DNA of 64,000 bases, from the NCBI GenBank assembly GCA_910588375.1, contig CAJUQA010000002.1, positions 186,001 through 250,000 of the forward strand, written 5' to 3'. The notes under the pieces were generated by a model, which did no database searches, was not told the origin of the DNA, and saw only the letters and a program-made list of their open reading frames with translations. The position numbers and the translations under genes were made by a program. This document shows positions 35,013 to 45,406 of the stretch, piece by piece. The DNA comes from an uncultured Odoribacter sp. GTDB lineage: Bacteria; Bacteroidota; Bacteroidia; Bacteroidales; Marinifilaceae. Numbering within the stretch: the first letter of the stretch is position 1; each line of letters starts with the position of its first letter.

Positions 35013-36716
35013 TTAAATCTTGCTATTTACGATTTCGAGGATTTCGGATTCAAGGCGGTTGGCCTTTGCGACGATTTCTTCGCCCTGACGGATGATGTCG
35101 GCAGCAAAGGCTTTGTCGTCGAGACCGGCGGCATTGATTTTGACGTTGAGGAAAGCACCCATCACGCCGGCACGGGCAGCGAGTGCACCGACCCCGGCAT
35201 CGGTGACGGAGTTCGGATTACCGGTTTCCGCCATGGCTTTGGCTACGGACATACATTCGTAACAGAGGCGCAACGTTTTGAAAGGCACTTCGGTGGCGTA
35301 ACGCGTGGCGTCCTGTACAGCTTGTTGGCGAGCCGCTTTTTCCGCTTCCGTCTTTTTCGGTAGACTGAAAGCATCCATAATTCGGTTGAAAGCGTTGGTA
35401 TCCTCGTCAACCAATTTAATCAATTCTGTTTGGTAGGCTTTTCCTTTTTCCGCCCAGTCGCTGAATTCTTCCCACCGTTCATCCCAGCCTCGCTTGTGGG
35501 AGGAGAGGTTGGCCACCATGCTACCAAGAGCAGCTCCAAGGGCACCCATATAGGCCGAAATCGAACCACCACCGGGGGCCGGTGATTCCGATGCTGTTTC
35601 ATCGGCAAAATCGGTGAGCGTCATGTCCACTAATTTCTTTTTGCCTTTGTCGGCTTCTTTTTCCAGGATGTATTCTATGATTTTTTTGTCCGGCTCAAAG
35701 GGATACAGTTCATCCAATCCCAGTGATTTTACGGCAATTTTGATAAGTTCTTTGTCTGATACGCCGGTAGAACGTTGCTGTTTGCGGAGGAAATAGCGTC
35801 CGGCATCCAACATGGCCTGTAAGGGGAGAACGCCCACCAATTCGGAACCGGTGACCCGTACGCCGCGGTCGGCCGCCTTACAGCATACCTCGTCAAATGC
35901 TTCGTGCATGGAGGTTACGGAAATGTCCGTCAAGTTCATGGATATTTGGGCGATGCCGTATTCTTCGATAAACCAGCCGATGGCCTTCACGGATTTCAAC
36001 GTACCGGGAATCATCACCGGTTTTCCGTTTTCGTCCAGCACTTTTTTGCCGGTAATGGGATTTCCCTCGCGTTTCACCCGTCCGCGTTCGCGCACGTCAA
36101 AGGCAATGGCATTGGCCCGGCGGGTGGAGGTGGTGTTTAGGTTCACATTGTAGGCCACTAAGAAATTGCGGGCACCAACAGCTGTCGCTCCGGTTTTGGC
36201 TGTCCAGTCGTTAAGTTCGCGGGGACCGAAATCGGGATGCCATTGTTCGCTGCCGAGACGCTCGCCCAAGGCCTCATATTCTCCGGCGCGGCAAGTAGCC
36301 AGATTCTTGCGTTCGGGTGCGAATGCCGCACTCTCGTAACAATACACGGGGATGCTCAATTCTTCACCGATGCGCTTTGCCAGTTTACGGGCATATTCCA
36401 CGGTTTCTTCCATGGTGATGTTGGATACCGGTACGAGCGGACAAACGTCCGTAGCACCAAAGCGGGGATGGGCTCCTTTGTGTTTCGTCATGTCAATCAG
36501 TTCGGCGGCTTTCTTCACAGCGCGAAAGGCCGCTTCGCAGATAGGCTCCGGTTCGCCGACCATCGTGACAACGGTACGATTGGTGGCTTTCCCCGGGTCA
36601 ACATCTATTACACTGATGCCTTCCACTGTTTTCATGGCATCCGTTATCTGATTGATGATATGCATGTCGTTCCCTTCACTGAAATTCGGAACGCATTCGA
36701 TAAGTTGTTTTTTCAT
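35013..36716 (-). CDS. ftcD: Bifunctional glutamate formimidoyltransferase / formimidoyl-THF cyclodeaminase
   Basis: 567 residues carrying both activities. Residues about 1-330 are the formiminotransferase (LIECVPNFSEGND at the start, then KHKGAHPRFGATDVCPLVPV with the catalytic histidine). Residues about 350-565 are the cyclodeaminase (SPAPGGGSISAYMGALGAAL). It moves the formimino group of formiminoglutamate to THF and releases ammonia to give 5,10-methenyl-THF. The fused form is typical of animals and also of Bacteroidetes; other bacteria keep two genes. It follows hutI by 24 bp. Confidence 0.95.
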   Translation of the reverse strand: MKKQLIECVPNFSEGNDMHIINQITDAMKTVEGISVIDVDPGKATNRTVVTMVGEPEPICEAAFRAVKKAAELIDMTKHKGAHPRFGATDVCPLVPVSNITMEETVEYARKLAKRIGEELSIPVYCYESAAFAPERKNLATCRAGEYEALGERLGSEQWHPDFGPRELNDWTAKTGATAVGARNFLVAYNVNLNTTSTRRANAIAFDVRERGRVKREGNPITGKKVLDENGKPVMIPGTLKSVKAIGWFIEEYGIAQISMNLTDISVTSMHEAFDEVCCKAADRGVRVTGSELVGVLPLQAMLDAGRYFLRKQQRSTGVSDKELIKIAVKSLGLDELYPFEPDKKIIEYILEKEADKGKKKLVDMTLTDFADETASESPAPGGGSISAYMGALGAALGSMVANLSSHKRGWDERWEEFSDWAEKGKAYQTELIKLVDEDTNAFNRIMDAFSLPKKTEAEKAARQQAVQDATRYATEVPFKTLRLCYECMSVAKAMAETGNPNSVTDAGVGALAARAGVMGAFLNVKINAAGLDDKAFAADIIRQGEEIVAKANRLESEILEIVNSKI

Positions 36717-36740
36717 ATGTGATGTTTCTTTATTGATTTG

Positions 36741-37991
36741 TTACAGCTGTTTTCCTTGCAAAAAGACACGGTCTATAAGGTTGCTACCGTAAGCATAGGG
36801 TAAGTATTCTATACCGGATATGGGTTTGGTTATATAAAAGTTTGCAAGTTTACCGACCTCGATACTTCCGGCTTTTTCCTCTACACCCATAGCATAGGCT
36901 GAGTTCAGAGTAGTGGCATTGATGACTTCTTCGGGCAGCATCTTATAATTGATACATCCCAGAGACATCACAAACTTCATATTTCCGGAAGGAGAGGAGC
37001 CCGGATTATAATCGGAGGCCAACGCAATGGGTAGGCCGGCGTTAATCATGCTTCTAACCGGAGAATAAGGCATGTTTAAGAAGAATGCAGCTCCCGGCAG
37101 AATAGTCGGCATGGTGTCACTATCCAATAAACAGGCTATCTCTTCCTGACCAATATATTCAAGATGATCTACCGAAATGGCGTTATATTTTACTCCGACC
37201 TGAACACCTCCCGAATAGTCCAGTTCATTGGCATGTATTTTGGCACGCATGCCGTATTTCATGCCGGCATTCAATATCCTGTCCGTGTCTTCTACTGTAA
37301 AGAAACCCTTGTCGCAGAATACATCGATGTAATCTGCCAAATCCTCTGCCGCTATGGCAGGAATCATTTCATTGATAATCAGATTGACGTATTCGGTTTG
37401 CCTGCCTTTATATTCGGCCGGAACAGCATGGGCGCCTAAAAATGTCGCTTTTATCAACAGGGGCGTGGTTTCTTTTAGCCGGCGGATAACCCGGAGCATT
37501 TTCAGTTCGCTTTCCGTATCCAACCCATACCCGCTTTTAATCTCCACGGCACCGGTTCCGAAAGAGGCGATTTCTTCTATACGGGCATAAGCGTCTTCAT
37601 ATAGTTCTTCTTCGGAAGCGTGCCGAATTCGTTCGGCAGAATTCAGGATACCTCCGCCTCGTTGGGCAATCTCTTCATAAGAAAGTCCGCGTATTTTGTC
37701 AATGTATTCTATTTCCCTGCTACCGGCATAGACCAAATGGGTGTGGGAATCACAAAAAGAGGGTAGAACGAGCCGTCCGCTGGCATCGATTTCCTGTAAC
37801 AAGTCTGTTTCTTCCAGTTTGCTGTAATCCAAGTCTTCCATTTTCCCGAAAGCGGCAATTCTTTCATCCTCGATTAGCAAATAGGCATTATCCATATGGG
37901 GCAGAACAGACATCTCTTTTCCTGCTACCCACTTGCGGGGTGAGGTTCCGACTTGTACTAATTGTTTTATATTCGTTATCAGTGTTTTCAT
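36741..37991 (-). CDS. hutI: Imidazolonepropionase
   Basis: 416 residues, amidohydrolase fold. Metal ligands: HTH in DSHTHLVYAGSRE, HAV in GAHAVPAEYKGR, HANELDYSGG, and the aspartate in LASDYNPGSSPSGN. It opens imidazolonepropionate to formiminoglutamate, the substrate of the next gene. The pair covers the last steps of histidine breakdown; hutH and hutU are not in the window. The leader has a TACTTTAG that resembles a -7 element, near 38025-38032 on the minus strand. Confidence 0.95.
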   Translation of the reverse strand: MKTLITNIKQLVQVGTSPRKWVAGKEMSVLPHMDNAYLLIEDERIAAFGKMEDLDYSKLEETDLLQEIDASGRLVLPSFCDSHTHLVYAGSREIEYIDKIRGLSYEEIAQRGGGILNSAERIRHASEEELYEDAYARIEEIASFGTGAVEIKSGYGLDTESELKMLRVIRRLKETTPLLIKATFLGAHAVPAEYKGRQTEYVNLIINEMIPAIAAEDLADYIDVFCDKGFFTVEDTDRILNAGMKYGMRAKIHANELDYSGGVQVGVKYNAISVDHLEYIGQEEIACLLDSDTMPTILPGAAFFLNMPYSPVRSMINAGLPIALASDYNPGSSPSGNMKFVMSLGCINYKMLPEEVINATTLNSAYAMGVEEKAGSIEVGKLANFYITKPISGIEYLPYAYGSNLIDRVFLQGKQL

Positions 37992-38092
37992 TTCAGACTT
38001 ACGGTTTTATTTACGAAAGCCCTAAAGTAGGGAAAAAGATCGGAATTTAAAACGTTTGTACCGAAACAAATCCCCACTGTCTGTCTGCGCTG

Positions 38093-39514
38093 TTAACTGA
38101 ACACCTGTAAACGGTTGGCATCTAAACGAAGAAATATAAAAATCAACAGCGTAAATGCCCATAAAGAAGAACCGCCGTAGCTGAAAAAGGGGAGTGGAAT
38201 GCCGATGACGGGCGCAATGCCGATTGTCATTCCGACATTGATTGCCACATGAAAAAAGAGAATGCACGCTACACTATATCCATATACGCGGGAGAAGTCG
38301 GAACGCTGTCGTTCGGCCAAAGTAATAATTCTCAAGATAAACGCCAGAAACAGTAAGATGACTACCGTACTTCCTATAAATCCCCATTCTTCGCCTACAG
38401 TACAGAAAATAAAGTCCGTGCTCTGTTCCGGCACGAAATTGAATTTAGTCTGTGTGCCCTGTAGAAAACCTTTTCCGGAAAAACCGCCGGAACCGATGGC
38501 TATCTTCGACTGATTCACGTTGTAGCCGGCGCCGGTCAAATCGCTTTCAATACCCAAGAGATTGTTGATACGGTCCTTCTGGTGGGGTTGTAATTTGTCA
38601 AAAGCATAGTCCACAGTAATGGTGGCTCCGATACAAAGCCAGGATGCCAGCATGACCAAGAGGATATGTCTCATCTTCCGCTTGTAAATAAAATAGATGC
38701 CGAACAGATTCATCAACAGATAGGAGTAGAGCAAAATCCGCTCGTCCGGTATTGTAAGTGCAAACAGCCAGCGGACAAACAGGAAAAAAACAATACATCC
38801 CGCCAGAAAAATGACGATGCGGTATAGTTCGTACTTGTTCTGTCTATAATATAAGAAAGCTACCAACGTACTTCCAATGATGATAATCAATACGGTCAAC
38901 GGGCTGTACAATAGTGTAAAAATGAAAAGAATTACTGTAATGAAAAAAAGCAACAGTATCGAACCATGCAATCCCTCCCGATACATCACCAATAGAAACG
39001 AACTGTAAACCAAGGCCGAGCCCGTATCGTTTTGAAATATGATGAGAGCCGCCGGTATAAATAGCAACAAACCGACTTGAAGGAGACTGGAGAACCGCAT
39101 CATTTTAAAACCGTGGCGGCTCATGACATTGGCGATGGCCAAGGCAGTGGCAAATTTAGCAAATTCGGCAGGTTGCAAGCGTACACCACCCAATTCAAAC
39201 CACGAGCGGGCACCGTGAACTTCTCTTCCAAACAGCAAAACCGAGACTAACAGGGCTATCAACAGACCGTAAATAATAAATGAAAATGCCGTAAAGAATT
39301 TACTATCGGTAAGCAGGATGAAAAATCCCAACACGAACGATGCTCCGATCCATATCAATTGTTTGCCGTATTTTTGGGAAATATCCAGAATATTGCTGTG
39401 GTTGTCGTCATATACGGCGGCATATATATTCAGCCATCCCATAAATACCAGCAATACATAAAAAAATATGGAAAGCCAGTCTAAATTTTTTATCAAATCA
39501 TTTTGTCTGTTCAT
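38093..39514 (-). CDS. rodA: Rod shape-determining SEDS protein RodA
   Basis: 473 residues, about ten membrane helices. SEDS features: GGVRLQPAEFAKFATALAIA near residue 110 with the PAEFAK motif, GIESDLTGAGYNVNQSKIAIGSGG later, FVPEQSTDFIFCTVGEEWGF, and GIPLPFFSYGGSSLW at the end. It polymerises glycan strands in partnership with PBP2, encoded immediately upstream with an 11 bp gap. It is longer than E. coli RodA because of an extra helical stretch around residues 180-290. Confidence 0.95.
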   Translation of the reverse strand: MNRQNDLIKNLDWLSIFFYVLLVFMGWLNIYAAVYDDNHSNILDISQKYGKQLIWIGASFVLGFFILLTDSKFFTAFSFIIYGLLIALLVSVLLFGREVHGARSWFELGGVRLQPAEFAKFATALAIANVMSRHGFKMMRFSSLLQVGLLLFIPAALIIFQNDTGSALVYSSFLLVMYREGLHGSILLLFFITVILFIFTLLYSPLTVLIIIIGSTLVAFLYYRQNKYELYRIVIFLAGCIVFFLFVRWLFALTIPDERILLYSYLLMNLFGIYFIYKRKMRHILLVMLASWLCIGATITVDYAFDKLQPHQKDRINNLLGIESDLTGAGYNVNQSKIAIGSGGFSGKGFLQGTQTKFNFVPEQSTDFIFCTVGEEWGFIGSTVVILLFLAFILRIITLAERQRSDFSRVYGYSVACILFFHVAINVGMTIGIAPVIGIPLPFFSYGGSSLWAFTLLIFIFLRLDANRLQVFS

Positions 39515-39525
39515 GTCTGATTGTG

Positions 39526-41373
39526 TTAATCTTTCAGTTCCGTAGCCTCTTTTTTCTTTTCTGTGTGAGTATTAATCAGATTGGCTTCCAGCATTCTTTT
39601 TTCCAACGCTTTTTTGCGGGGGGCAATCTTGCCCGTCAGATATTTTTCTATCAATAAGCCGGCAATAGGAGCCCCGTAGCTGGCACCCCATTCTCCATTT
39701 TCCACATAGACCAAGATGGCAATTTTAGGATTATCCTTAGGAGCAAAAGCAAAAAAAGCGGAATGGTCCAGGCCGTGCGGATTCTGGATTGTACCGGTTT
39801 TTCCACATACTACAACGGAATCACAGGCCGCAATTCGGGCAGTTCCTCCTTTGACAGCATTTTCCATTGCATCGGCAATTATCTCAAAGTGTTTCTTATC
39901 AATGCCGAGTTCCTTTTTTTGTATCAACTGCCTATGACTTTCATCCATCGGACGTACAATATGAGGCGTGATATAATACCCCCGATTGGCGATGCAGGTT
40001 ACGATATTGGCCATTTGCAAAGGGGTAATCAACAATTCCCCCTGTCCGATGGACAAAGACATGATATATGTGTAATACCAATTCTGAGTACGGAAAATCT
40101 TATCATAATAAGCTTGCGTAGGAATGGATCCCGCAGATTCATTCATAAAATCGGGACAGATACGTTGCCCCAAACCGAATTCAAGCACGTAATCCCGCCA
40201 TTTTCCGTAAGCAGCCCGAACATTAGCATATTTGTTGTTTTCAAGCACCCGACGGAATACATTTACAAAATAAGGATTACAGGAATTCTGAATGCCTCCT
40301 TTCAGATCCAGCGGGGAAGAGTGACCGTGACATTTCATAAACTGGCCGTTGAAAGAACTGCCATGATAACACTCATAAGTTGTGGCTGGAGTGATAACAC
40401 GTTCCTGTAAACCGATTAATCCCTGTATGGTTTTAAAAATAGACCCTGGAGGATAGGTAGCGGTGACAGTACGGTCAAAAAGCGGCAAATGGGGATTTTG
40501 TTGTAAAGTTCGATAGTTTTCACCTCGTTCCAATCCGACCAACAATTGGGGATCATAACCAGGGCTGGACACTTTTAACAATATCTCTCCGGTTGCAGGC
40601 TCTATGGCTATAATTCCTCCTTTTTTATTCTGCATCAAACGATAAGCATACTCCTGTAAATCAATGTCCAAAGTTGTCGTCAAATTACCGCCCACAACGG
40701 CCGGTTCATCATATTCACCGTTTCTATAAGAACCTTTAATACGGTTATAATTGTCTACCAGCAAAATCTTTTTTCCCTTCGTACCCCGTAATATCGGCTC
40801 GTAGCTTTTTTCCAAACCGTTAATCCCGGTATAATCCCCCGCAGCATAAGTGCTATCGCGTTCAATTTGACTCTGACTGACTTCCCCGATATACCCGAAA
40901 ACATCCGCCGAATGAGCTACGTTATATTTTCGCAAGGTTCTCGTCTGAATGAAAAATCCGGGATATTTATACAGTTTTTCCTGTAATCGGGCATATTTCG
41001 TATCGGTAATCTGAGATACGACAATAGAAGCCTTGTAGCGGGAATAACGCTTGCATTTGTTCAAATTACGATTCAATACCTCCGGTGTAATCCCCAGAAT
41101 ATTCACCAGCTCCGTCGTATCAAAATCCTTTACCTGACGGGGAATCACCATTAAGTCATAAGCAGCCTGATTATATACTAACAGTTTATTATTCCGGTCG
41201 TAAATCAGTCCCCGGGCTGGATATTGCGTTTCCACCCGCTGGGAGTTATTTATGGCAGAGAGTTTATAAGATTCATCTATCACCTGTAAATTGAATAATT
41301 GCAGGATGTAGATAACAAATACAAAAATGATGAGTCCGGAAATAATAACTTTCCTGTGTATAAACTTATTCAT
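39526..41373 (-). CDS. mrdA: Penicillin-binding protein 2 (elongasome transpeptidase)
   Basis: 615 residues with one N-terminal membrane helix (VIISGLIIFVFVIYILQLF), the dimerisation domain (YPARGLIYDRNNKLLVYNQ), and the transpeptidase domain. The active serine is in PGSIFKTIQGL near residue 313, the KTG box in VVCGKTGTIQNPHG near 535. A charged tail (TEKKKEATELKD) ends the protein. It crosslinks the glycan made by RodA. Gene order mreD-mrdA-rodA is conserved. Confidence 0.96.
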   Translation of the reverse strand: MNKFIHRKVIISGLIIFVFVIYILQLFNLQVIDESYKLSAINNSQRVETQYPARGLIYDRNNKLLVYNQAAYDLMVIPRQVKDFDTTELVNILGITPEVLNRNLNKCKRYSRYKASIVVSQITDTKYARLQEKLYKYPGFFIQTRTLRKYNVAHSADVFGYIGEVSQSQIERDSTYAAGDYTGINGLEKSYEPILRGTKGKKILLVDNYNRIKGSYRNGEYDEPAVVGGNLTTTLDIDLQEYAYRLMQNKKGGIIAIEPATGEILLKVSSPGYDPQLLVGLERGENYRTLQQNPHLPLFDRTVTATYPPGSIFKTIQGLIGLQERVITPATTYECYHGSSFNGQFMKCHGHSSPLDLKGGIQNSCNPYFVNVFRRVLENNKYANVRAAYGKWRDYVLEFGLGQRICPDFMNESAGSIPTQAYYDKIFRTQNWYYTYIMSLSIGQGELLITPLQMANIVTCIANRGYYITPHIVRPMDESHRQLIQKKELGIDKKHFEIIADAMENAVKGGTARIAACDSVVVCGKTGTIQNPHGLDHSAFFAFAPKDNPKIAILVYVENGEWGASYGAPIAGLLIEKYLTGKIAPRKKALEKRMLEANLINTHTEKKKEATELKD

Positions 41374-41420
41374 GCCTGTCCTTTAAATATAGTTGAATAT
41401 ATGACTATATTAAATATAAA

Positions 41421-41927
41421 TCAATCCTGTTTTTTCTTTAATGCTATGAAATAATAGAGCATAATGAAAAAACATGACGCCAAAGTGCTGCATATGATAC
41501 GAAGAAGCGTAATTCCCCAGTTGGTGAATGTGAAAGCTTCTGCCATAATCAGTACGATATTGAAAGCTGTTGTCAGCAAGAGGGTATATTTAAAAAACCA
41601 ACTAAAACTGCTGACTTTCTGTGCTCCCTGAATATCATCAATCTGATCGCGGTTGGAAATCATAAGCAAAAGACGCGGACGAAGGTAAGCAATAAAGGTT
41701 GTAGCTGCCGCATGTATTCCCATTGTATTATTGGCCAAGTCTACAATCAAACCGAATAGGAAACCAAGTAACAGGACCGTGGTCTTTTTATAATTATAGG
41801 GCAGGGTCAGAATAGCCAGTATATAAATATTGATATATATATAGGAGTGAAGCTGTATATTATCCAAAATAGTCAGTTGGATAATATACAGAATAGCCAC
41901 ATGTATCAGATATTTTATATTATTCAT
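41421..41927 (-). CDS. mreD: Rod shape-determining protein MreD
   Basis: 168 residues, five to six hydrophobic segments filling nearly the whole protein, with the family's early YIYINIYILAILTLPYN and GLIVDLANNTMGIHAAA. MreD links MreC and the elongasome in the inner membrane. The call rests as much on position (between mreC and mrdA) as on sequence, since MreD is poorly conserved. Confidence 0.9.
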   Translation of the reverse strand: MNNIKYLIHVAILYIIQLTILDNIQLHSYIYINIYILAILTLPYNYKKTTVLLLGFLFGLIVDLANNTMGIHAAATTFIAYLRPRLLLMISNRDQIDDIQGAQKVSSFSWFFKYTLLLTTAFNIVLIMAEAFTFTNWGITLLRIICSTLASCFFIMLYYFIALKKKQD

Positions 41928-41945
41928 TTTTCCTCCGGTTTTCTT

Positions 41946-42767
41946 TTATTCGTTCTTCCCTACGTCTTCCAGCTTTTTCTGTTCTTCCTGATAACAATAG
42001 GCTATAACATAAACATCTGAGTGTTTCCTAAAATCAGTTGCGAGTTTTACTTTTATTGATAAAAAATTAGCAGTTTCCCGGTCAACCGTTTCAACAAAGC
42101 CAATCAATTCTCCTTCCGGAAAAATGGAGGAATGACCGGAAGTAACAATCGTATCCCCTTGTTCAACATTCACATGGAAAGGGATGTCATTCAAAAAAGA
42201 ATAACGATAGTCGTTTCCGTCCCATTGCAAAGACCCGTAATATCCGTTTTTCTTAATTTTAGCGGAAACCCGCAAGTTTACGTTTATTAGCGGAATAATA
42301 AAAGAGAAATGATTGCTTGTATTTTTCACGACACCAATTACGCCGTCTTTAGAAGATACGGCCATCTCATTCTGTATGCCATCATTATTACCTTTGTCCA
42401 AGGTAAGATAGTTTTTCGTTTTATTGAAAGAACTATTGACTATTTTGGCCTTATAGTATATATAATCTCCTTGAATTCGTAATGAATCCCTATAGAAATG
42501 TTCTTGATAAACGGCAAGCAGATTTAATTGATTCTTAAGGTTGGTATTCTCTTCAACCAATCGATCATTTTCGGATTTCAGTGAAAAATATTCCCCAATG
42601 TCCGTAACATAGGATGAAATATAGCAAAAAAATGAAGCCGTATGTCTGAAAAAAACAGTTCTCTGATAGTTATTGTGTTCAACTATCAGAGAAAAAGATA
42701 TGAATTCCAATAATATAAAAATTATAGTAAAATGATACTTTAATATAAGTTTTATAATATTCTTCAC
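41946..42767 (-). CDS. mreC: Rod shape-determining protein MreC
   Basis: 273 residues. One membrane helix near the start, a coiled coil (YFSLKSENDRLVEENTNL then LKNQLNLLAVYQ), then two beta-barrel domains with IVNSSFNKTKNYLTLDKGND, GIQNEMAVSSKDGVIGVVKN and GDTIVTSGHSSIFPEGELIG, all typical MreC. It organises PBP2 and RodA in the periplasm. 18 bp from mreD and 27 bp from mreB. Confidence 0.95.
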   Translation of the reverse strand: MKNIIKLILKYHFTIIFILLEFISFSLIVEHNNYQRTVFFRHTASFFCYISSYVTDIGEYFSLKSENDRLVEENTNLKNQLNLLAVYQEHFYRDSLRIQGDYIYYKAKIVNSSFNKTKNYLTLDKGNNDGIQNEMAVSSKDGVIGVVKNTSNHFSFIIPLINVNLRVSAKIKKNGYYGSLQWDGNDYRYSFLNDIPFHVNVEQGDTIVTSGHSSIFPEGELIGFVETVDRETANFLSIKVKLATDFRKHSDVYVIAYCYQEEQKKLEDVGKNE

Positions 42768-42794
42768 TGCTTTAAATTATTGCTGACATCCAAC

Positions 42795-43817
42795 TTATCT
42801 AATCAGGAATGAGAATTTATCCACATTTTTCAAAGCAATCCCCGTACCCCTGGCGACAGCCCGCAAGGGATCTTCTGCTATATGGAATGGAATGTTCAGT
42901 TTATCGGACAGACGTTTGTCCAATCCTCTTAATAAAGCACCACCACCGGCCAAGTAAATACCTTTATTGACAATATCCGCATACAACTCAGGCGGCGTTT
43001 GCTCCAAGGCTCCTAAAATAGCAATCTCTATTTTGGAGATGGACTTTTCCAGACAATGGGCAATTTCCTGATAAGACACCGGGACTTCTACTGGGAGAGA
43101 AGTCATCTGGTTCGGACCCTGTACTACAAAATCTGCAGGAGGTTCATCCAATTCAGACAAAGCAGATCCTACATGTATTTTTATCTCCTCGGCTGTTCTT
43201 TCCCCTATTTTGATGTTATGCTGATGACGCATATATTCTTGAATATCGTCGGTCAGGTCATCGCCGGCAATACGAATCGATTTGTTTGTAACAATCCCGC
43301 CTAATGAAATTACGGCGATTTCTGTCGTACCTCCACCTATATCCACAATCATATTTCCTTCCGGAGCTTCCACATCCAAACCGATACCCAAAGCTGCTGC
43401 CATCGGTTCGTAAATCATGTAAACGTCACGTCCTCCGGCGTGTTCAGAGGAATCACGTACGGCTCGCACTTCCACTTCCGTACTACCGGAAGGGATACAA
43501 ATCACTATCCGCAAAGAAGGAGAGAAGAACTTATTGTTGATGTTTGCCATTTTTATCATTCCGCGAATCATTTGCTCCGCAGCGTTAAAATCGGCAATAA
43601 CTCCGTCTCTCAAAGGACGGATGGTTTTAATGTTATCATGGGTTTTTCCTTGCATCTGCCGGGCTTTTTCGCCGATGGCAATTACTTTTTCCGTTCTCCG
43701 GTCAATGGCAACAATGGATGGTTCGTTTACAACCATTTTGTCATTATTGATGATGATGGTATTGGCTGTCCCCAAGTCAACCGCTATATCTTGTGATAAA
43801 AATGAAAATAATCCCAT
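42795..43817 (-). CDS. mreB: Rod shape-determining actin homologue MreB
   Basis: 340 residues. The actin-fold nucleotide motifs are DLGTANTIIINNDKMV at the start (phosphate 1), VDIGGGTTEIAVISLGG near 160 (phosphate 2) and LAGGGALLRGLD near 290 (adenosine). An N-terminal GLFSFLS patch could serve as the membrane-binding loop. It forms filaments that guide wall synthesis. It follows purH by 5 bp, so expression of the elongasome genes is probably tied to the purH promoter. Confidence 0.97.
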   Translation of the reverse strand: MGLFSFLSQDIAVDLGTANTIIINNDKMVVNEPSIVAIDRRTEKVIAIGEKARQMQGKTHDNIKTIRPLRDGVIADFNAAEQMIRGMIKMANINNKFFSPSLRIVICIPSGSTEVEVRAVRDSSEHAGGRDVYMIYEPMAAALGIGLDVEAPEGNMIVDIGGGTTEIAVISLGGIVTNKSIRIAGDDLTDDIQEYMRHQHNIKIGERTAEEIKIHVGSALSELDEPPADFVVQGPNQMTSLPVEVPVSYQEIAHCLEKSISKIEIAILGALEQTPPELYADIVNKGIYLAGGGALLRGLDKRLSDKLNIPFHIAEDPLRAVARGTGIALKNVDKFSFLIR

Positions 43818-43822
43818 ATGTT

Positions 43823-45358
43823 TTAATGTTTGAAATGTCTCATACCTGTAAATATCATCGCGATGCCGTAACGATTAACGGCATCAATGGATTCCTGATC
43901 CCGTACGGAACCACCCGGCTGTATAATAGCTGTAATCCCGGCCTTATGTGCTGCTTCTACACAATCTGCAAAAGGGAAAAATGCATCAGATGCCATGACA
44001 CTGCCCGCAATACGCTCACCTCCCTGACGAATGGCGTTTTCCAATGCCCAAATACGACTAACCTGCCCAGGACCTACACCTGTTGTACATTTGTCCTTTG
44101 CAATAGCAATACCATTCGACTTGGTATGCTTCACAACTTTCCATGCAAACAGAAGATCATCCATTTCTTGTACCGTAGGTTGCCGCTTACTAACTATTTT
44201 TACCTCTTTTGCCAACATCAGTTCAGTATCCAAATCCTGAATAAGCAAACCTCCCAACACAGTTTTGGCTTTAAACGCTTTTTTATCTTTATGCCCGATG
44301 TTCTCTAATTGTAGCAATCGAATATTCTTTTTCTTTGTCAATATATCAAGAGCCTCCGGAGAATAGGACGGAGCAATGATTACTTCTAAAAAAACCTTTG
44401 CCATTTCTGCTGCTGTTTCTCCATCAATCTCCCGATTGGCTGCCACAATTCCTCCAAAAATAGAAACTGGATCAGCTTCATATGCTTTTTTATATGCTTC
44501 CAGAAGGGTATCTGCACTACCAACACCACAGGGGTTGGCATGCTTGGCGGCCACAATCGTGGGTTCGTCAAATTCTTTCAATGTTTCCAACGCTCCGTCG
44601 GTATCTCCTATATTATTATAGGACAATTCTTTCCCGTGGAGTTGCACTGCAGAAGTCAATGTACCCTCCGTACCTTTTATGGAAGTATAGAACGTTGCCG
44701 ATTGATGCGGATTTTCACCATACCTTAAATCTTGCTTTTTCTCATATGTAAGAGTCAGGGTTTTCGGAGAAGTGATACCCAAACGTTCCGAAAAATAATT
44801 AGCAATCAAAGCATCATAATGAGTTGTATGGATAAAAACTTTCGCTGCTAACATTTCCTTAGTTGCTGCCGAAGTTTCCCCTTTTTCCTGCAACTCTTCA
44901 ATGACCTTTGAATAATCCTCAGGATCAGTAATGACCGTCACAAACTTATAATTCTTGGCAGCAGCCCGAATCATAGTCGGCCCACCGATATCGATATTTT
45001 CTATAATCTCGTCATGTGAAACTCCTGTCTTTAAAACTGTTTGTTTAAAAGGATAGAGGTTACATACTACAATATCAATAGGTTCTATACCTAATTCAGA
45101 CATTTGTTCCTGATGGCTTTCATTATCCCGTATCGCCAAGATTCCGCCTTCCACACGGGGATGTAATGTTTTTACTCTGCCGTCAAAACATTCAGGGAAT
45201 TTGGTCAGATCTGAAATATCCTGAACCTGAATGCCTTCTTCTTTCAGTTTTTTCGATGTCCCTCCGGTAGAAATGATCTGCCAACCCAATAAATCAAGGG
45301 ATTTCGCAAAATCAACAATTCCAGTTTTATCAAATACACTTATTAACGCTCTTTTCAT
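43823..45358 (-). CDS. purH: Bifunctional AICAR transformylase / IMP cyclohydrolase
   Basis: 511 residues. The N-terminal MGS-fold cyclohydrolase starts with ALISVFDKTGIVDFAKSL and IISTGGTSKKL; the transformylase carries AKHANPCGVG near residue 268 and RDQESIDAVNRYGIAMIFTG at the end. It uses 10-formyl-THF, the product of Fhs, for the last two steps to IMP, which guaB then uses. First gene of a purH-mreB-mreC-mreD-mrdA-rodA unit. A -7 element stands 48 bp upstream. Confidence 0.97.
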   Translation of the reverse strand: MKRALISVFDKTGIVDFAKSLDLLGWQIISTGGTSKKLKEEGIQVQDISDLTKFPECFDGRVKTLHPRVEGGILAIRDNESHQEQMSELGIEPIDIVVCNLYPFKQTVLKTGVSHDEIIENIDIGGPTMIRAAAKNYKFVTVITDPEDYSKVIEELQEKGETSAATKEMLAAKVFIHTTHYDALIANYFSERLGITSPKTLTLTYEKKQDLRYGENPHQSATFYTSIKGTEGTLTSAVQLHGKELSYNNIGDTDGALETLKEFDEPTIVAAKHANPCGVGSADTLLEAYKKAYEADPVSIFGGIVAANREIDGETAAEMAKVFLEVIIAPSYSPEALDILTKKKNIRLLQLENIGHKDKKAFKAKTVLGGLLIQDLDTELMLAKEVKIVSKRQPTVQEMDDLLFAWKVVKHTKSNGIAIAKDKCTTGVGPGQVSRIWALENAIRQGGERIAGSVMASDAFFPFADCVEAAHKAGITAIIQPGGSVRDQESIDAVNRYGIAMIFTGMRHFKH

Positions 45359-45406
45359 CCGGATGTCGGTTATTTGATTTTATGATTTACTACTCTGATT
45401 TTGTGG

